Of a stretch of DNA of 14,066 bases, positions 1-7,360 are shown piece after piece (position 1 is the stretch's first letter; each line of letters starts with the position of its first letter). The stretch comes from CAZWDL01 sp964632995 (lineage in GTDB: Bacteria > Bacteroidota > Bacteroidia > Chitinophagales > Saprospiraceae), in assembly GCA_964632995.1 (NCBI GenBank), contig CAZWDL010000153.1, positions 1-14,066 on the forward strand, given 5' to 3'. The position numbers were made by a program, and so were the translations under genes. A model generated the notes under the pieces. It made no database searches and was not told the DNA's origin. It saw only the letters and a list, made by a program, of their open reading frames with translations.

Positions 1-152
1 AGAAGTTTAGCGCTTCGCCCTTCCTACGGACCGTCCGGTCGGGCTTGCTGTTTAGGAGTTTAACAGATCTGAAACCGGGAATTTCGTTTTCAGATCTTCT
101 AAACTCCTAAACCAGCCACGCCTGAAGGGCCGTGGCGACTAAACTTCTAAAC
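1..152. repeat. Inverted pair of GTTTAGAAGTTTAG modules
   Basis: Two copies of one module face each other. Each module is a pair of direct repeats, GTTTAGAAGTTTAG or the variant GTTTAGGAGTTTA, around a GC-rich core that can fold on itself. The plus-strand copy runs from the window edge (truncated repeat at 1-10) to the repeat at 50-62. The minus-strand copy lies between repeats at 100-112 and 139-152, and its core has a GCCACG/CGTGGC stem (115-120 with 131-136). The same module occurs twice more, again as an inverted pair, at 12422-12512 and 13072-13125. No coding frame is credible here. Probably a dispersed intergenic repeat; its mobility and function are unknown. Confidence 0.75.
50..112. 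repeat. Long hairpin joining the two modules
   Basis: Positions 50-74 and 88-112 are inverted copies matching at 23 of 25 positions, with a 13-nt loop. The outer part of each arm is the GTTTAGGAGTTTA repeat and the inner part is a CAGATCT-containing stretch. The structure therefore extends past the module repeats into the spacer between them. It lacks a following T-run on either strand, so it does not look like an ordinary intrinsic terminator. Confidence 0.7.
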
Positions 153-295
153 TCTTCTCAAGAGGTACAGTCTCACACTAAACATTTACTGTCTTCAGGT
201 CACCCTGTCAATAAAACCCTAAACTTTAGATAGTCTTTACTTTAAAAATTTCTCTAAATCCTATTCAAACGATCTTCCGGCAAACCGGCGCCTTA
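153..295. other. AT-rich intergenic stretch, nothing recognised
   Basis: This stretch lies between the two repeat structures. I see no open frame with a plausible start, no RNA gene and no strong hairpin beyond a short CCGG/CCGG fold near 277-288. Confidence 0.5.
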
Positions 296-510
296 CCCTC
301 TTCCCTTTGGGGTGAGGTTTACCCACAAGTCGGATTTTGGTTACTTCTTCGGTTCGATATTCCTCTGTTCTACTGTTCTTCGGTTTCGTAAGTGCTAAAA
401 CCGTAAAACCTACCTATAGCGGTTTAGAACTGCAGAACAGATGAACCGATAAACCGCAGAACCGCAGACCCAACCAAAGATGTGGGTAAACCTCCCCCCC
501 TTTGGGGAGG
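296..510. repeat. Inverted-repeat element with GGTTCTGC-type internal repeats
   Basis: A perfect 14-bp inverted repeat, GAGGTTTACCCACA at 314-327 and its complement at 481-494, flanks a 153-nt centre. Each end also folds locally: CCTCTTCCCTTTGGGGTGAGG at the left and CCTCCCC/GGGGAGG (491-497 with 504-510) at the right. The centre is made of degenerate GGTTC, CTGTTC and CTGCGG words, reading as pyrimidine-rich on the left half and as their complement on the right half, so it can also pair loosely with itself. Positions 425-448 recur in opposite orientation at 11034-11057 with 22 of 24 matches. It resembles a small non-coding repeat element; no gene is supported. Confidence 0.55.
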
Positions 511-537
511 ACCGGAGTGGGCCTGCAAATTAACAAA

Positions 538-569
538 ACAGGGCTGTCCCCCGCAAGGAACAGCCCTGT
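538..569 (-). terminator. Intrinsic terminator of the susCD operon
   Basis: Read on the minus strand this is a perfect 10-bp stem, ACAGGGCTGT (complement of 560-569 with 538-547), with a 12-nt loop and then TTTTGTTAA. It lies about 40 nt past the SusD stop codon, which is the right place and polarity to end the susC-susD transcript. Confidence 0.75.
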
Positions 570-573
570 ATTT

Positions 574-598
574 AAGACATTTAAAAGTCAAATGTCTT
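574..598 (-). other. Small hairpin just after the SusD stop codon
   Basis: AAGACATTT (574-582) and AAATGTCTT (590-598) form a perfect 9-bp stem with a 7-nt loop. It lies between the SusD stop codon and the stronger terminator at 538-569. It may protect the 3' end of the mRNA or act as a first, weaker stop, since only a mixed AT stretch follows on the minus strand. Confidence 0.4.
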
Positions 599-609
599 TT
601 AAGCGGCGA

Positions 610-2355
610 TTAACGGTTCTGCACCAGGCGACCGTCCATGAGGTCGATCTGCTGCTGCGGAACCGGGAAGAGCAGGTCTACCGGTTCGATAGAAGCAGAG
701 CCGTAGAGTGAAGGCAGCAGTGGCCGCTCGTGCTCCAGGATGCGGTTCAGTTCGTCAACTGCATCGATAGCGCCGGCTTTTTCCCAGCGCTGCATGTCGA
801 AGTAGCGGTGGCCTTCCATGCCCAGCTCCAGTTTGCGCTCCATCTGCAGGGCAGTGCGAGCATTTGCCTGCGAATCGAAGGGAAAGCCTCCGGCGGGATA
901 CTCGGCAATCTGGTAGTTAGCTGCGTCCTTGCCGGTTTCATCCTTGACGAAACCGTCAGGGTTAGCGGCGCGGGCCCGGATCAGGTTGATGTTCTGACGG
1001 GCGGCGTCGAGCTGATTGCTTTCGATCTGGCACTCGGCCAGCAGCAGCACGGCGTCGGCAAAGCGAATCAGGCGGTAGCCGTTGGCCGTGTAGCCGGAAG
1101 TCCAGTTACCTACTTCGGTAAGGCTGCCTTCCTGAGCCTGCTCGTACACCTGTTTTTTCGGGCTGTAGGGGCCGGCATAAGACTGATCGCGAACCCAGTC
1201 GGAACCGGTGTGCGGTCCCCAATCGAGATAGGGAATACCGCGGCGGCCAACCGACCAGTCGAGGCGGGGATCCAGGGGCCCTTCGTCCGGGGTGAAGGCG
1301 TCGTCCGGGGTCAGGCCCTGGTCGTTCTTCACCGGATCGTCGTTGTAGGAGTTATCCAGCAAGGGCAGGCCGTTCTCGGTACGGAAAGAGTTCACGTAGT
1401 CGAAGCTGGGCTGAAAGAAGCCGCAGCATCCGCCCGGAGAGGCGCCGCTCTTATAGGGGAAGTTGAGCACCTCACCCCAGCCGGCGTTCCAGCCGCCGGA
1501 GCCGTCATTTACCGAGTACTGAACTGTGTAAATAGCCTCCGGGCCATTGCGGTTAGCCGCATTGAAAACCTGGCCGTACAACGGATCCAGTCCGATCTCG
1601 GAGCCGTCGGGCTTAGTGCCGTTATCGATGACATCCTGCAGGAGGCCGGCGGCCTTGGACCAGTTTTGGTTCATCTGCATTTCAGCCTTGGCGACCAGGA
1701 ACTTGGCGACGGTGCCGTTGAAGCGCCCGACCTGTCCCATGTCATTGGGCAAGGTGGTGCCGGCTTCCAGGTCGGCGATGATGGGTCCACGCGCATCCTC
1801 CTGATTGGTCACTTGCGTCAGGTCGGTATTTTCGTCCACGTAAGGAATCTGGCCGTATATTCTCCAGGCTTCGAGATGGTAGAAGCCGCGGAGTGTTCTG
1901 GCCTGGCGGCGGAAGGAGTCTGCTTCGTCAGCGGAAACCGTTCCGTTTTCTTCGGCGACGGCCAGTACGCGGAGGGCTTCGTTACAACGTGAAATCCCTT
2001 CGTAGCAGGACCGCCACTTAATATCCAGGTACGGATTGGTGGAAGCCTCGGTAAAGGTCTGCAGCGGGTTGATATCCGGCTGGTCGCCGGCATCCGTTCC
2101 CTTGTTAGCGACCATACCGCGGATACTACCGTATACCCAGTTCGAGTTGGCCGCCTCCCAGCCGAAGCCGTTGCTGGATGTTCCGTCGAGCATGGCATAG
2201 GCGCCGATCAACAGGGAGTTCACCCCGTCGGCGGTCGCCAACACCTGAGCATCGAGCGCGCCTCTGGGGGTGATTTCCAGAAACTCCTCCTTACAGGAGT
2301 TCATGGCCACCAGGGCGAGGCATAAAAAAATGATCTTGATATTGAATTGTCTCAT
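610..2355 (-). CDS. RagB/SusD family nutrient-uptake outer-membrane lipoprotein
   Basis: Surface lipoprotein that captures a glycan (or similar nutrient) and acts as a lid on its SusC partner. The 581-residue length is typical. It begins with a lipoprotein signal: a hydrophobic stretch and MNSC, with the lipidated Cys at residue 21. A SusD-like N-terminal part follows (EITPRGAL, WRSCYEGISRCNEALRVL), then C-terminal RagB/SusD segments including GYRLIRFADAVLLLAE, IRARA, a MERKLELGMEGHRYFDMQRW-type stretch and the ending LFPVPQQQIDLMDGRLVQN. An internal GGCC-type Cys cluster near residue 310 may form a disulfide. It lies 29 nt after susC on the same strand, so the two are almost certainly co-transcribed, with a terminator at 538-569. 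The family is clear; the substrate cannot be read from the sequence. Confidence 0.95.
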   Translation of the reverse strand: MRQFNIKIIFLCLALVAMNSCKEEFLEITPRGALDAQVLATADGVNSLLIGAYAMLDGTSSNGFGWEAANSNWVYGSIRGMVANKGTDAGDQPDINPLQTFTEASTNPYLDIKWRSCYEGISRCNEALRVLAVAEENGTVSADEADSFRRQARTLRGFYHLEAWRIYGQIPYVDENTDLTQVTNQEDARGPIIADLEAGTTLPNDMGQVGRFNGTVAKFLVAKAEMQMNQNWSKAAGLLQDVIDNGTKPDGSEIGLDPLYGQVFNAANRNGPEAIYTVQYSVNDGSGGWNAGWGEVLNFPYKSGASPGGCCGFFQPSFDYVNSFRTENGLPLLDNSYNDDPVKNDQGLTPDDAFTPDEGPLDPRLDWSVGRRGIPYLDWGPHTGSDWVRDQSYAGPYSPKKQVYEQAQEGSLTEVGNWTSGYTANGYRLIRFADAVLLLAECQIESNQLDAARQNINLIRARAANPDGFVKDETGKDAANYQIAEYPAGGFPFDSQANARTALQMERKLELGMEGHRYFDMQRWEKAGAIDAVDELNRILEHERPLLPSLYGSASIEPVDLLFPVPQQQIDLMDGRLVQNR

Positions 2356-2384
2356 TACTATCTATCTATTTTGATGTTAATCAA

Positions 2385-5300
2385 TTAAAATCCGAGGTTG
2401 ATCCCTACCAGGAACTGCTTCACGAGCGGATAGTTACCCAGGTCGACACCGAAAGCGGAATCAGCGCCAGTGTTAAGGTCGGGATCGAGTCCGGAATAAT
2501 CCGTGATGGTGAACAGGTTGGTTCCCTGCAGGTAGATTCTGGCTCTCGAGAAGCCGGCATTGTTGACTACGTTCGCCGGCAGGGAGTAACCCAGCTGCAG
2601 CGTACGCAGGCGGAAGAAGGAACCGTCTTCTACATAGTAGCTGACCGATTGGGTGTTGTTCGAGAAGTTCGACTTGTTGGAAGCCTTCGGCGTCGTCGCG
2701 TCGGTGCGCTCCGGCGTCCAGCTGTTGTATAACAGGTCGCTGCTCTTCATGTTCTGGAAAGAAGGCCAGAAATCGATCCACCAGCGGTTGTAGTTGAAGA
2801 TTTCGTTGCCCTGCGATCCGGTGAAAAAGGCTGACAGGTCGAAGCCTTTGTAGTCAAAGCCCAGATTCAGCCCATAGGTGAAATCGGGGTTCGGATTGCC
2901 GATGTAGGTCCGGTCTTCGGGCGTGATAGCGTCATCGCCGTCGATATTCTCGTAGCGGAAGAAACCGGGCTCGGCGCCGTCTTGTGCGGGGGCGCCATCC
3001 ACTTCCGACTGGCTTTGGAAGAGTCCGATCACATTGAAGCCATAGAATTCTCCAAGGGAGCGGCCAACCTCATTGCGGCTAAATGCGCCGATTCTAGTAT
3101 CGGGAATAGAGGAGAAGAAAAAGTCAATATTCTCCGCGTATTTCAGGATCTCGTTTTTGTAGGTTGTAAACGTGAAAGTCGTATTAAAGGACAGGTCATT
3201 GGTAATTCTGGTCCGGTAATCCAGTTGCAGGTCGATGCCCGAGTTTCTCATATCACCTACGTTAAGCGAGGGCGCGGCAGCCGCGCCGTATACACCCGGC
3301 AAGGGAACGACGACAAGCAGGTCCTGCGACTTCTTGTTGTACCAATCGAAAGAAACCTGCAGCGCGCTGTTGAACAGGGAGGCGTCAAAACCGATGTTCG
3401 TGGTAATCTGCGTCTCCCACTGCGTATCGACGTTGCCGATCCGTGTCGGGCGGAAGCCCTGCAGTGAGGAGGTACCCGTACCACCCAGGTCGTAGAAAGA
3501 GTCGCCCGTACCGCCTCCGAAGAGGGAGAACTGGTTGGACGGGCTTACGGGCAACTGGTTACCCATGGTGCCGTAGCCACCCCGGATCTTCAGGTCGGAA
3601 AGGAAGTCGGACACCCCGATAAACTCACTGACGCGCAAGGCGGCGGAAACCGAGGGGAAGGTACCGTAGCGCACATCTGGACCGAAGCGGGAGGAACCGT
3701 CGCGGCGGATGGTCGCACTGAGGTAATAGGTATTGTCGAACGAGTAGTCGGCCCGCAGGAAGTAGGACACCAGGCTGGTCGGCGTACCGAATCCGGAATC
3801 GGCGCCGAGAATCTGGGCGCCGTTGCTGACGGTACGGAAGTTAAAGGCGTCGGAGAAGTAGCCGGCCCGGGTAGCCGATACGCTCCGGCTGATACCGTAC
3901 TTGACCGCTTCGTAGCCACCTACAGCCAGAATGCTGTGGGAACCGAAATCGCGATCGAAGGTCAGGGTATTGGTCCATACCCAGTCGCTGTTTGTATAGC
4001 TGTTCTCGTTGTAAGAAGGCGTAGCAATATTTTCCGCTCGCTCATAGGTAGAACCGGTCCAGTTGGTGTTGTAACCGCTCTGGTAGGTGCCGCCGAAGGT
4101 GGAACGGAAGTTCAGGCCTTCCAGGATTTCAACGTCAGCATAAATTGAACCGAGCGCCCGGATATCCCGCTGCCGGTCATCGGTGTTGCGCTTCAAGTCG
4201 GCGAAGATATTGGGCGTGTTCCCCAGACGGGGTGCAATGCCCGTTCCGCCGAATTCGCCCGGTACAAAGGTACGGGAAGTCCCCTCGATCTCCTGCGTGA
4301 TGATATGCGGAATGATCGGCTGGGACATAAAGACACGCGAAACGGGGCTGCCCTCTTGTCCTACACCTTCCACGCCGTTGCCGCTGCGACCAGTAACGGT
4401 GAAGTTTTCACCGATCTTGACGCGGCCGTTGGCGATCGTGAATTCGGAGTTCAGACGCGCGGAATAGCGCTCGAGGAAGTTCTCGATGATGATCCCTTCC
4501 TGGTTGAAGTAGTTGATGCCGGCGTAGAACGTGGCGTTTTCATTACCGCCGGAAAGCGAGAGGTCATGGTTCATGATCATCGCGTCCCGCGTAATGACGT
4601 CCCACCACTTCGTATCGGCAGCCCAGGGCGGTAGGGTGGGGCTTGCGCCTCCTGCTGCCGGAGAAGGACCGTAGACGGGGTGGATCTCATCCGTACCGTC
4701 GTTGCGGTACACCAGCCACTGCAGATCGGCGTACTCCTGCGCGTTGAGCAGGTTGTCAGGGCCGGGGCCCGGATCCTGCACCCCGACGTACATGTCGTAG
4801 TTGACTCGCACGCCGGCGCGCTGGCCGCGCTTGGTCGTTACCACGATAACCCCGTTTGCCGCACGCGATCCGTAGATGGAGGCGGCGCCGGCGTCCTTCA
4901 GGACGGTCATACTTTCGATGTCGTTGGGATTCAGCGTGGAAATATCCTGAGTGGGCACGCCGTCGACGATGTAGAGCGGGTCGTTGGCGCCGGACAGGGA
5001 GGTAAATCCGCGGATACGCACCTTGGCGGGCTGTCCGGGGCGTCCGTCACCGCTGACCGTAACGCCCGACACCCGGCCTTGCAGCTGACTGGTCGGGTTA
5101 CTGGCTGGAATCTTGAGCAGTTCCTCGGTGCCTACGGTCGAAACGGCGCCGGTGAGGTCCTTTTTCTGCTGAGCCGTATAACCGGTAACGACCACCTCGT
5201 CGATGACCAGGCCGGCCTCCAGTTCTACGTTGTAGGTGCTGACGCCCGACTGAACGGTCAACTCCTGGGGATTGTAACCCGTATAGGAAACGACAAGTAC

Positions 5301-5537
5301 GTCCCCGTCGCTTGCCTCAACGGTAAAAGAACCGTCTACATCGGTAATACTTCCAGTACTGGTTCCCTGAATAAGAACGGAAGCGCCAATAAGTGGTTCT
5401 CCTGTCACCCCATCGGTGACTGTACCGGAGATCTGCCGCTGCGCATAAGCACTGCTCGTCGCCAAGACGGCGAAAAACAGTAGCATACACCATTTAGAAA
5501 TATGGCGATTTAGACTAGTGAGTGGTTTTAGCTTCAT
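2385..5537 (-). CDS. SusC/RagA family TonB-linked outer-membrane transporter
   Basis: TonB-dependent channel that imports the ligand held by the downstream SusD protein. I choose the ATG at 5537 (1050 residues), because it puts basic residues (MKLKPLTSLNRHISKW) directly before the hydrophobic core and an AYAQ cleavage site. The frame also has an ATG at 5585, giving 16 more residues that would spoil a normal signal peptide. After the signal come a carboxypeptidase-D-like regulatory domain (ISGTVTDGVTGEPLIGASV and the DVDGSF turn), the TonB-box region VIDEVVVTGYTAQQKKDLTGA, and a plug domain with LQGRVSGVTV, VRIRGFTSL, PLYIVDGVP and IYGSRAANGVIVVTTKRG. The rest is a 22-strand-type beta barrel ending in Phe (FLVGINLGF), as expected for BAM recognition. 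Its partner susD follows after 29 nt. The substrate is unknown, and no glycoside hydrolase or regulator is adjacent. Confidence 0.95.
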   Translation of the reverse strand: MKLKPLTSLNRHISKWCMLLFFAVLATSSAYAQRQISGTVTDGVTGEPLIGASVLIQGTSTGSITDVDGSFTVEASDGDVLVVSYTGYNPQELTVQSGVSTYNVELEAGLVIDEVVVTGYTAQQKKDLTGAVSTVGTEELLKIPASNPTSQLQGRVSGVTVSGDGRPGQPAKVRIRGFTSLSGANDPLYIVDGVPTQDISTLNPNDIESMTVLKDAGAASIYGSRAANGVIVVTTKRGQRAGVRVNYDMYVGVQDPGPGPDNLLNAQEYADLQWLVYRNDGTDEIHPVYGPSPAAGGASPTLPPWAADTKWWDVITRDAMIMNHDLSLSGGNENATFYAGINYFNQEGIIIENFLERYSARLNSEFTIANGRVKIGENFTVTGRSGNGVEGVGQEGSPVSRVFMSQPIIPHIITQEIEGTSRTFVPGEFGGTGIAPRLGNTPNIFADLKRNTDDRQRDIRALGSIYADVEILEGLNFRSTFGGTYQSGYNTNWTGSTYERAENIATPSYNENSYTNSDWVWTNTLTFDRDFGSHSILAVGGYEAVKYGISRSVSATRAGYFSDAFNFRTVSNGAQILGADSGFGTPTSLVSYFLRADYSFDNTYYLSATIRRDGSSRFGPDVRYGTFPSVSAALRVSEFIGVSDFLSDLKIRGGYGTMGNQLPVSPSNQFSLFGGGTGDSFYDLGGTGTSSLQGFRPTRIGNVDTQWETQITTNIGFDASLFNSALQVSFDWYNKKSQDLLVVVPLPGVYGAAAAPSLNVGDMRNSGIDLQLDYRTRITNDLSFNTTFTFTTYKNEILKYAENIDFFFSSIPDTRIGAFSRNEVGRSLGEFYGFNVIGLFQSQSEVDGAPAQDGAEPGFFRYENIDGDDAITPEDRTYIGNPNPDFTYGLNLGFDYKGFDLSAFFTGSQGNEIFNYNRWWIDFWPSFQNMKSSDLLYNSWTPERTDATTPKASNKSNFSNNTQSVSYYVEDGSFFRLRTLQLGYSLPANVVNNAGFSRARIYLQGTNLFTITDYSGLDPDLNTGADSAFGVDLGNYPLVKQFLVGINLGF

Positions 5538-5647
5538 AAATGTAGCTGTTTTTGTTTGTGAATGACAAAGACCATATTTGAGCATGTTTAAAAAGCACGG
5601 CTATTTCCGGCCGGTTTGCGGCGCGAGCCGGTCCGGCGCTACAGAAG

Positions 5648-5655
5648 CAAAGCTA
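5648..5655 (-). promoter_or_regulatory. Possible Bacteroidota -7 box upstream of susC
   Basis: The minus strand reads TAGCTTTG, matching the Bacteroidota -7 consensus TAnnTTTG. It would give a leader of roughly 100 nt before the chosen susC start. The nearest upstream TTG (5670-5672) is only 14 nt away instead of about 19-21, so support for a full promoter is weak. The predicted leader contains a GC-rich stretch (about 5606-5640) that could fold. Confidence 0.3.
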
Positions 5656-6315
5656 ATACGTTTAATGCCCAAAGTATGAGCCGTATATCAATGCTTCCTT
5701 CCTGATGGAAAGCTTAGGTGCTCTTTCATGCCAAGTTGAGTATTTGGCTGCCGTAACATTATACAGCAGCATAGCTGTTTTGCTCTGGGATTCCTTGAGT
5801 ATCTCAACAACCGAATATCAATTGCTGAGAACCTGCTTTTGAGTGAGGACAGTCTGTAGAAGGTGAAAACCAAGACCAGGAATACAATTACTAATGATAT
5901 CACCTGCCACTTTTCAATCTTTTTGCGTTTATCCCGCTTTTTTCACGTCGGTGATCCTTTAGTTTTTCATTACGCCTTGATAAGGCGAACTAGTTCTATG
6001 CTTGATTAGAGTTGCCGGGAAATTTTCATTTTTAGACGCAAACCGGACTGACTTCCACGACAAGGGGAACAAAATTTTGCGATTTGCCGGCGGAAAATTA
6101 CATCTTTTTATTTTGATTCATAAAATTATGCAGGAAAAAATTCTTAATTGCCTAATTCTGTCAATATCTGCATGGTAAAGATACTATAAGATCCCACTCA
6201 GGAATCACCTGTCACCGTTCCCTGTATTAATATATCGTTTTAAGTACCTTATTCGCTTCCTTGGGTTGGAAAAAACTGGAATGAGGCCGCATGTAGTTGC
6301 AGGAGTTATGGGATC

Positions 6316-6360
6316 AGGGGACCGGAAGAAAGCCAGGTTTTGTTGTTCTCCCGGCCCCCT
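6316..6360. other. Imperfect hairpin downstream of the isomerase gene
   Basis: Positions 6316-6330 and 6346-6360 are inverted copies matching at 13 of 15 positions, with a 15-nt loop. The plus strand continues with TGTCTTTTT, giving terminator polarity on the plus strand, although the gene ending nearby (6392) is on the minus strand. It may still mark the 3' end of the isomerase transcript, where an A-tract precedes the stem, but there is no T-run after it in that direction. Confidence 0.4.
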
Positions 6361-6391
6361 TGTCTTTTTCGAAACAAACTAAATGAGCTCG

Positions 6392-7315
6392 TTATTTAAA
6401 CCCGATCTCACCCAATGCCTGATGGCTGATGGCCACCGCTTCCATCGGCGTTTGGTCAAAAGTCCGGTCTTGCTCTACAAAGTAATATTCCATTCCGGAC
6501 AGTTCTTTTTGCGCCAAAATTCTGGAAAAATCGATGCTGCCCGTACCTACGGGTGCAAAGCGCCCCTGCTCGTCCATGTCTTTGACATGCCAGATCTTAA
6601 AGCGCCCGGGGGCTTTCTCAAAGTAAGCCACCGGATCGGCGCCCGCCTTAGTCACCCAGTATAAGTCCATCTGAAAATTAACTTGCTCAGGATCGGTATT
6701 TTCCAGGAAATAATCCATAGGCACGATGCCGTTGGCATTTTCCATAAACTCAAAATCGTGGTTGTGGTAAAGGCATTTCAATCCGGCGGCCGCACATTTT
6801 TTGCCGATAGTATTGATGATATCCGTTACCGTTTCCAAATCTTCACTCATCGTCATTGCCCCCGTTCCGGGATCCACTTTAAAATGCCCCATGGGGGGAA
6901 TCGGAATCACAAAGTAGGTGAACCCGGCGGCTTTGGCGGCGGCGATCATCTCGTCGGCATTGTCCAGGGTGACGTCGCCGTGGTGTGAGCTGAGCGGCGT
7001 CAACCCGATTTCATCGAGATAACTTTTAAACTCGGCCGGCTCCATGCCGTAGAACTTTCCATCCCGGTAGCCGGCGGCTTCGATATATTGGTATCCGATA
7101 TCAGCTACTTGTTTCAGTACGCCTTTCGGGTCTTCGCTCATGGCGTCCCGTAAGGTGTACAGGGCTAATCCGCCGAATTGATCTGTCTGGGTTTCCGTAA
7201 CGGCTGTTGTTGCCGTTTCTTCGGAACCGGTAGTGTCCTGACCGGTATTATTGCACGAAACCAGACTAAAAAAAAGCAAGGCGGAGAGGAGTTGAAGTGA
7301 TTTGTTAATGTTCAT
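6392..7315 (-). CDS. Lipoprotein sugar phosphate isomerase/epimerase-like TIM barrel
   Basis: Member of the xylose-isomerase-like TIM barrel superfamily (AP endonuclease family 2 fold), which isomerises or epimerises sugars using a divalent metal. The protein has 307 residues. It starts with a lipoprotein signal and lipobox LVSC (Cys 21), then a Thr/Gly/Glu-rich tether to about residue 45. Family motifs follow: LALYTLRD, YIEAAGY, SSHHGDV, YHNHDFEF (183-190), QMDLYWVTKAGADP (215-228), HVKDMD (243-248), VGTGSIDF (256-263) and VEQD (280-283). By analogy with tagatose-3-epimerase-type enzymes, Glu189, Asp217, His243 and Glu281 are the likely metal ligands; this assignment is inferred. The lipid anchor places it in the periplasm or at the membrane, so a free sugar is a more likely substrate than a sugar phosphate. 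The gene lies 45 nt after the cytochrome/VCBS gene and is probably co-transcribed with it. Confidence 0.88.
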   Translation of the reverse strand: MNINKSLQLLSALLFFSLVSCNNTGQDTTGSEETATTAVTETQTDQFGGLALYTLRDAMSEDPKGVLKQVADIGYQYIEAAGYRDGKFYGMEPAEFKSYLDEIGLTPLSSHHGDVTLDNADEMIAAAKAAGFTYFVIPIPPMGHFKVDPGTGAMTMSEDLETVTDIINTIGKKCAAAGLKCLYHNHDFEFMENANGIVPMDYFLENTDPEQVNFQMDLYWVTKAGADPVAYFEKAPGRFKIWHVKDMDEQGRFAPVGTGSIDFSRILAQKELSGMEYYFVEQDRTFDQTPMEAVAISHQALGEIGFK

Positions 7316-7360
7316 ATTGAATTGAAAATTAATGATGAAATATTCTATAGAATAGCATTA

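Larger units (their letters stand above)
5586..6391. other. Spacer upstream of susC without a convincing gene
   Basis: This 806-nt spacer separates susC from the isomerase gene, both on the minus strand. It holds the possible susC promoter on the susC side and a hairpin at 6316-6360 at the other end. A minus-strand frame at 5688-5939 has a basic start (KKRDKRKKIEKWQ) and a hydrophobic run resembling one membrane helix, but no ATG precedes the helix (only GTG at 5903), and the rest of the frame is unlike any family I know. Positions about 5940-6300 are AT-rich with many stops in all frames. Confidence 0.5.

Noticed and set aside
502..711. 69-codon plus-strand frame near the susD terminator
   Set aside because: It spans the susCD terminator and the antisense 3' end of susD, with no protein-like features.
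730..1992. 420-codon plus-strand open frame antisense to susD
   Set aside because: It is the shadow of a GC-rich, well-supported SusD gene. Its translation is low-complexity Val/Ala/Gly/Arg-rich without recognisable domains.
6202..6236. Minus-strand stretch reading ILIQGTVTGDS, like the SusC N-terminal domain
   Set aside because: The similarity covers about ten residues, is flanked by stop codons, and lacks any further SusC motif, so chance is the simpler explanation.
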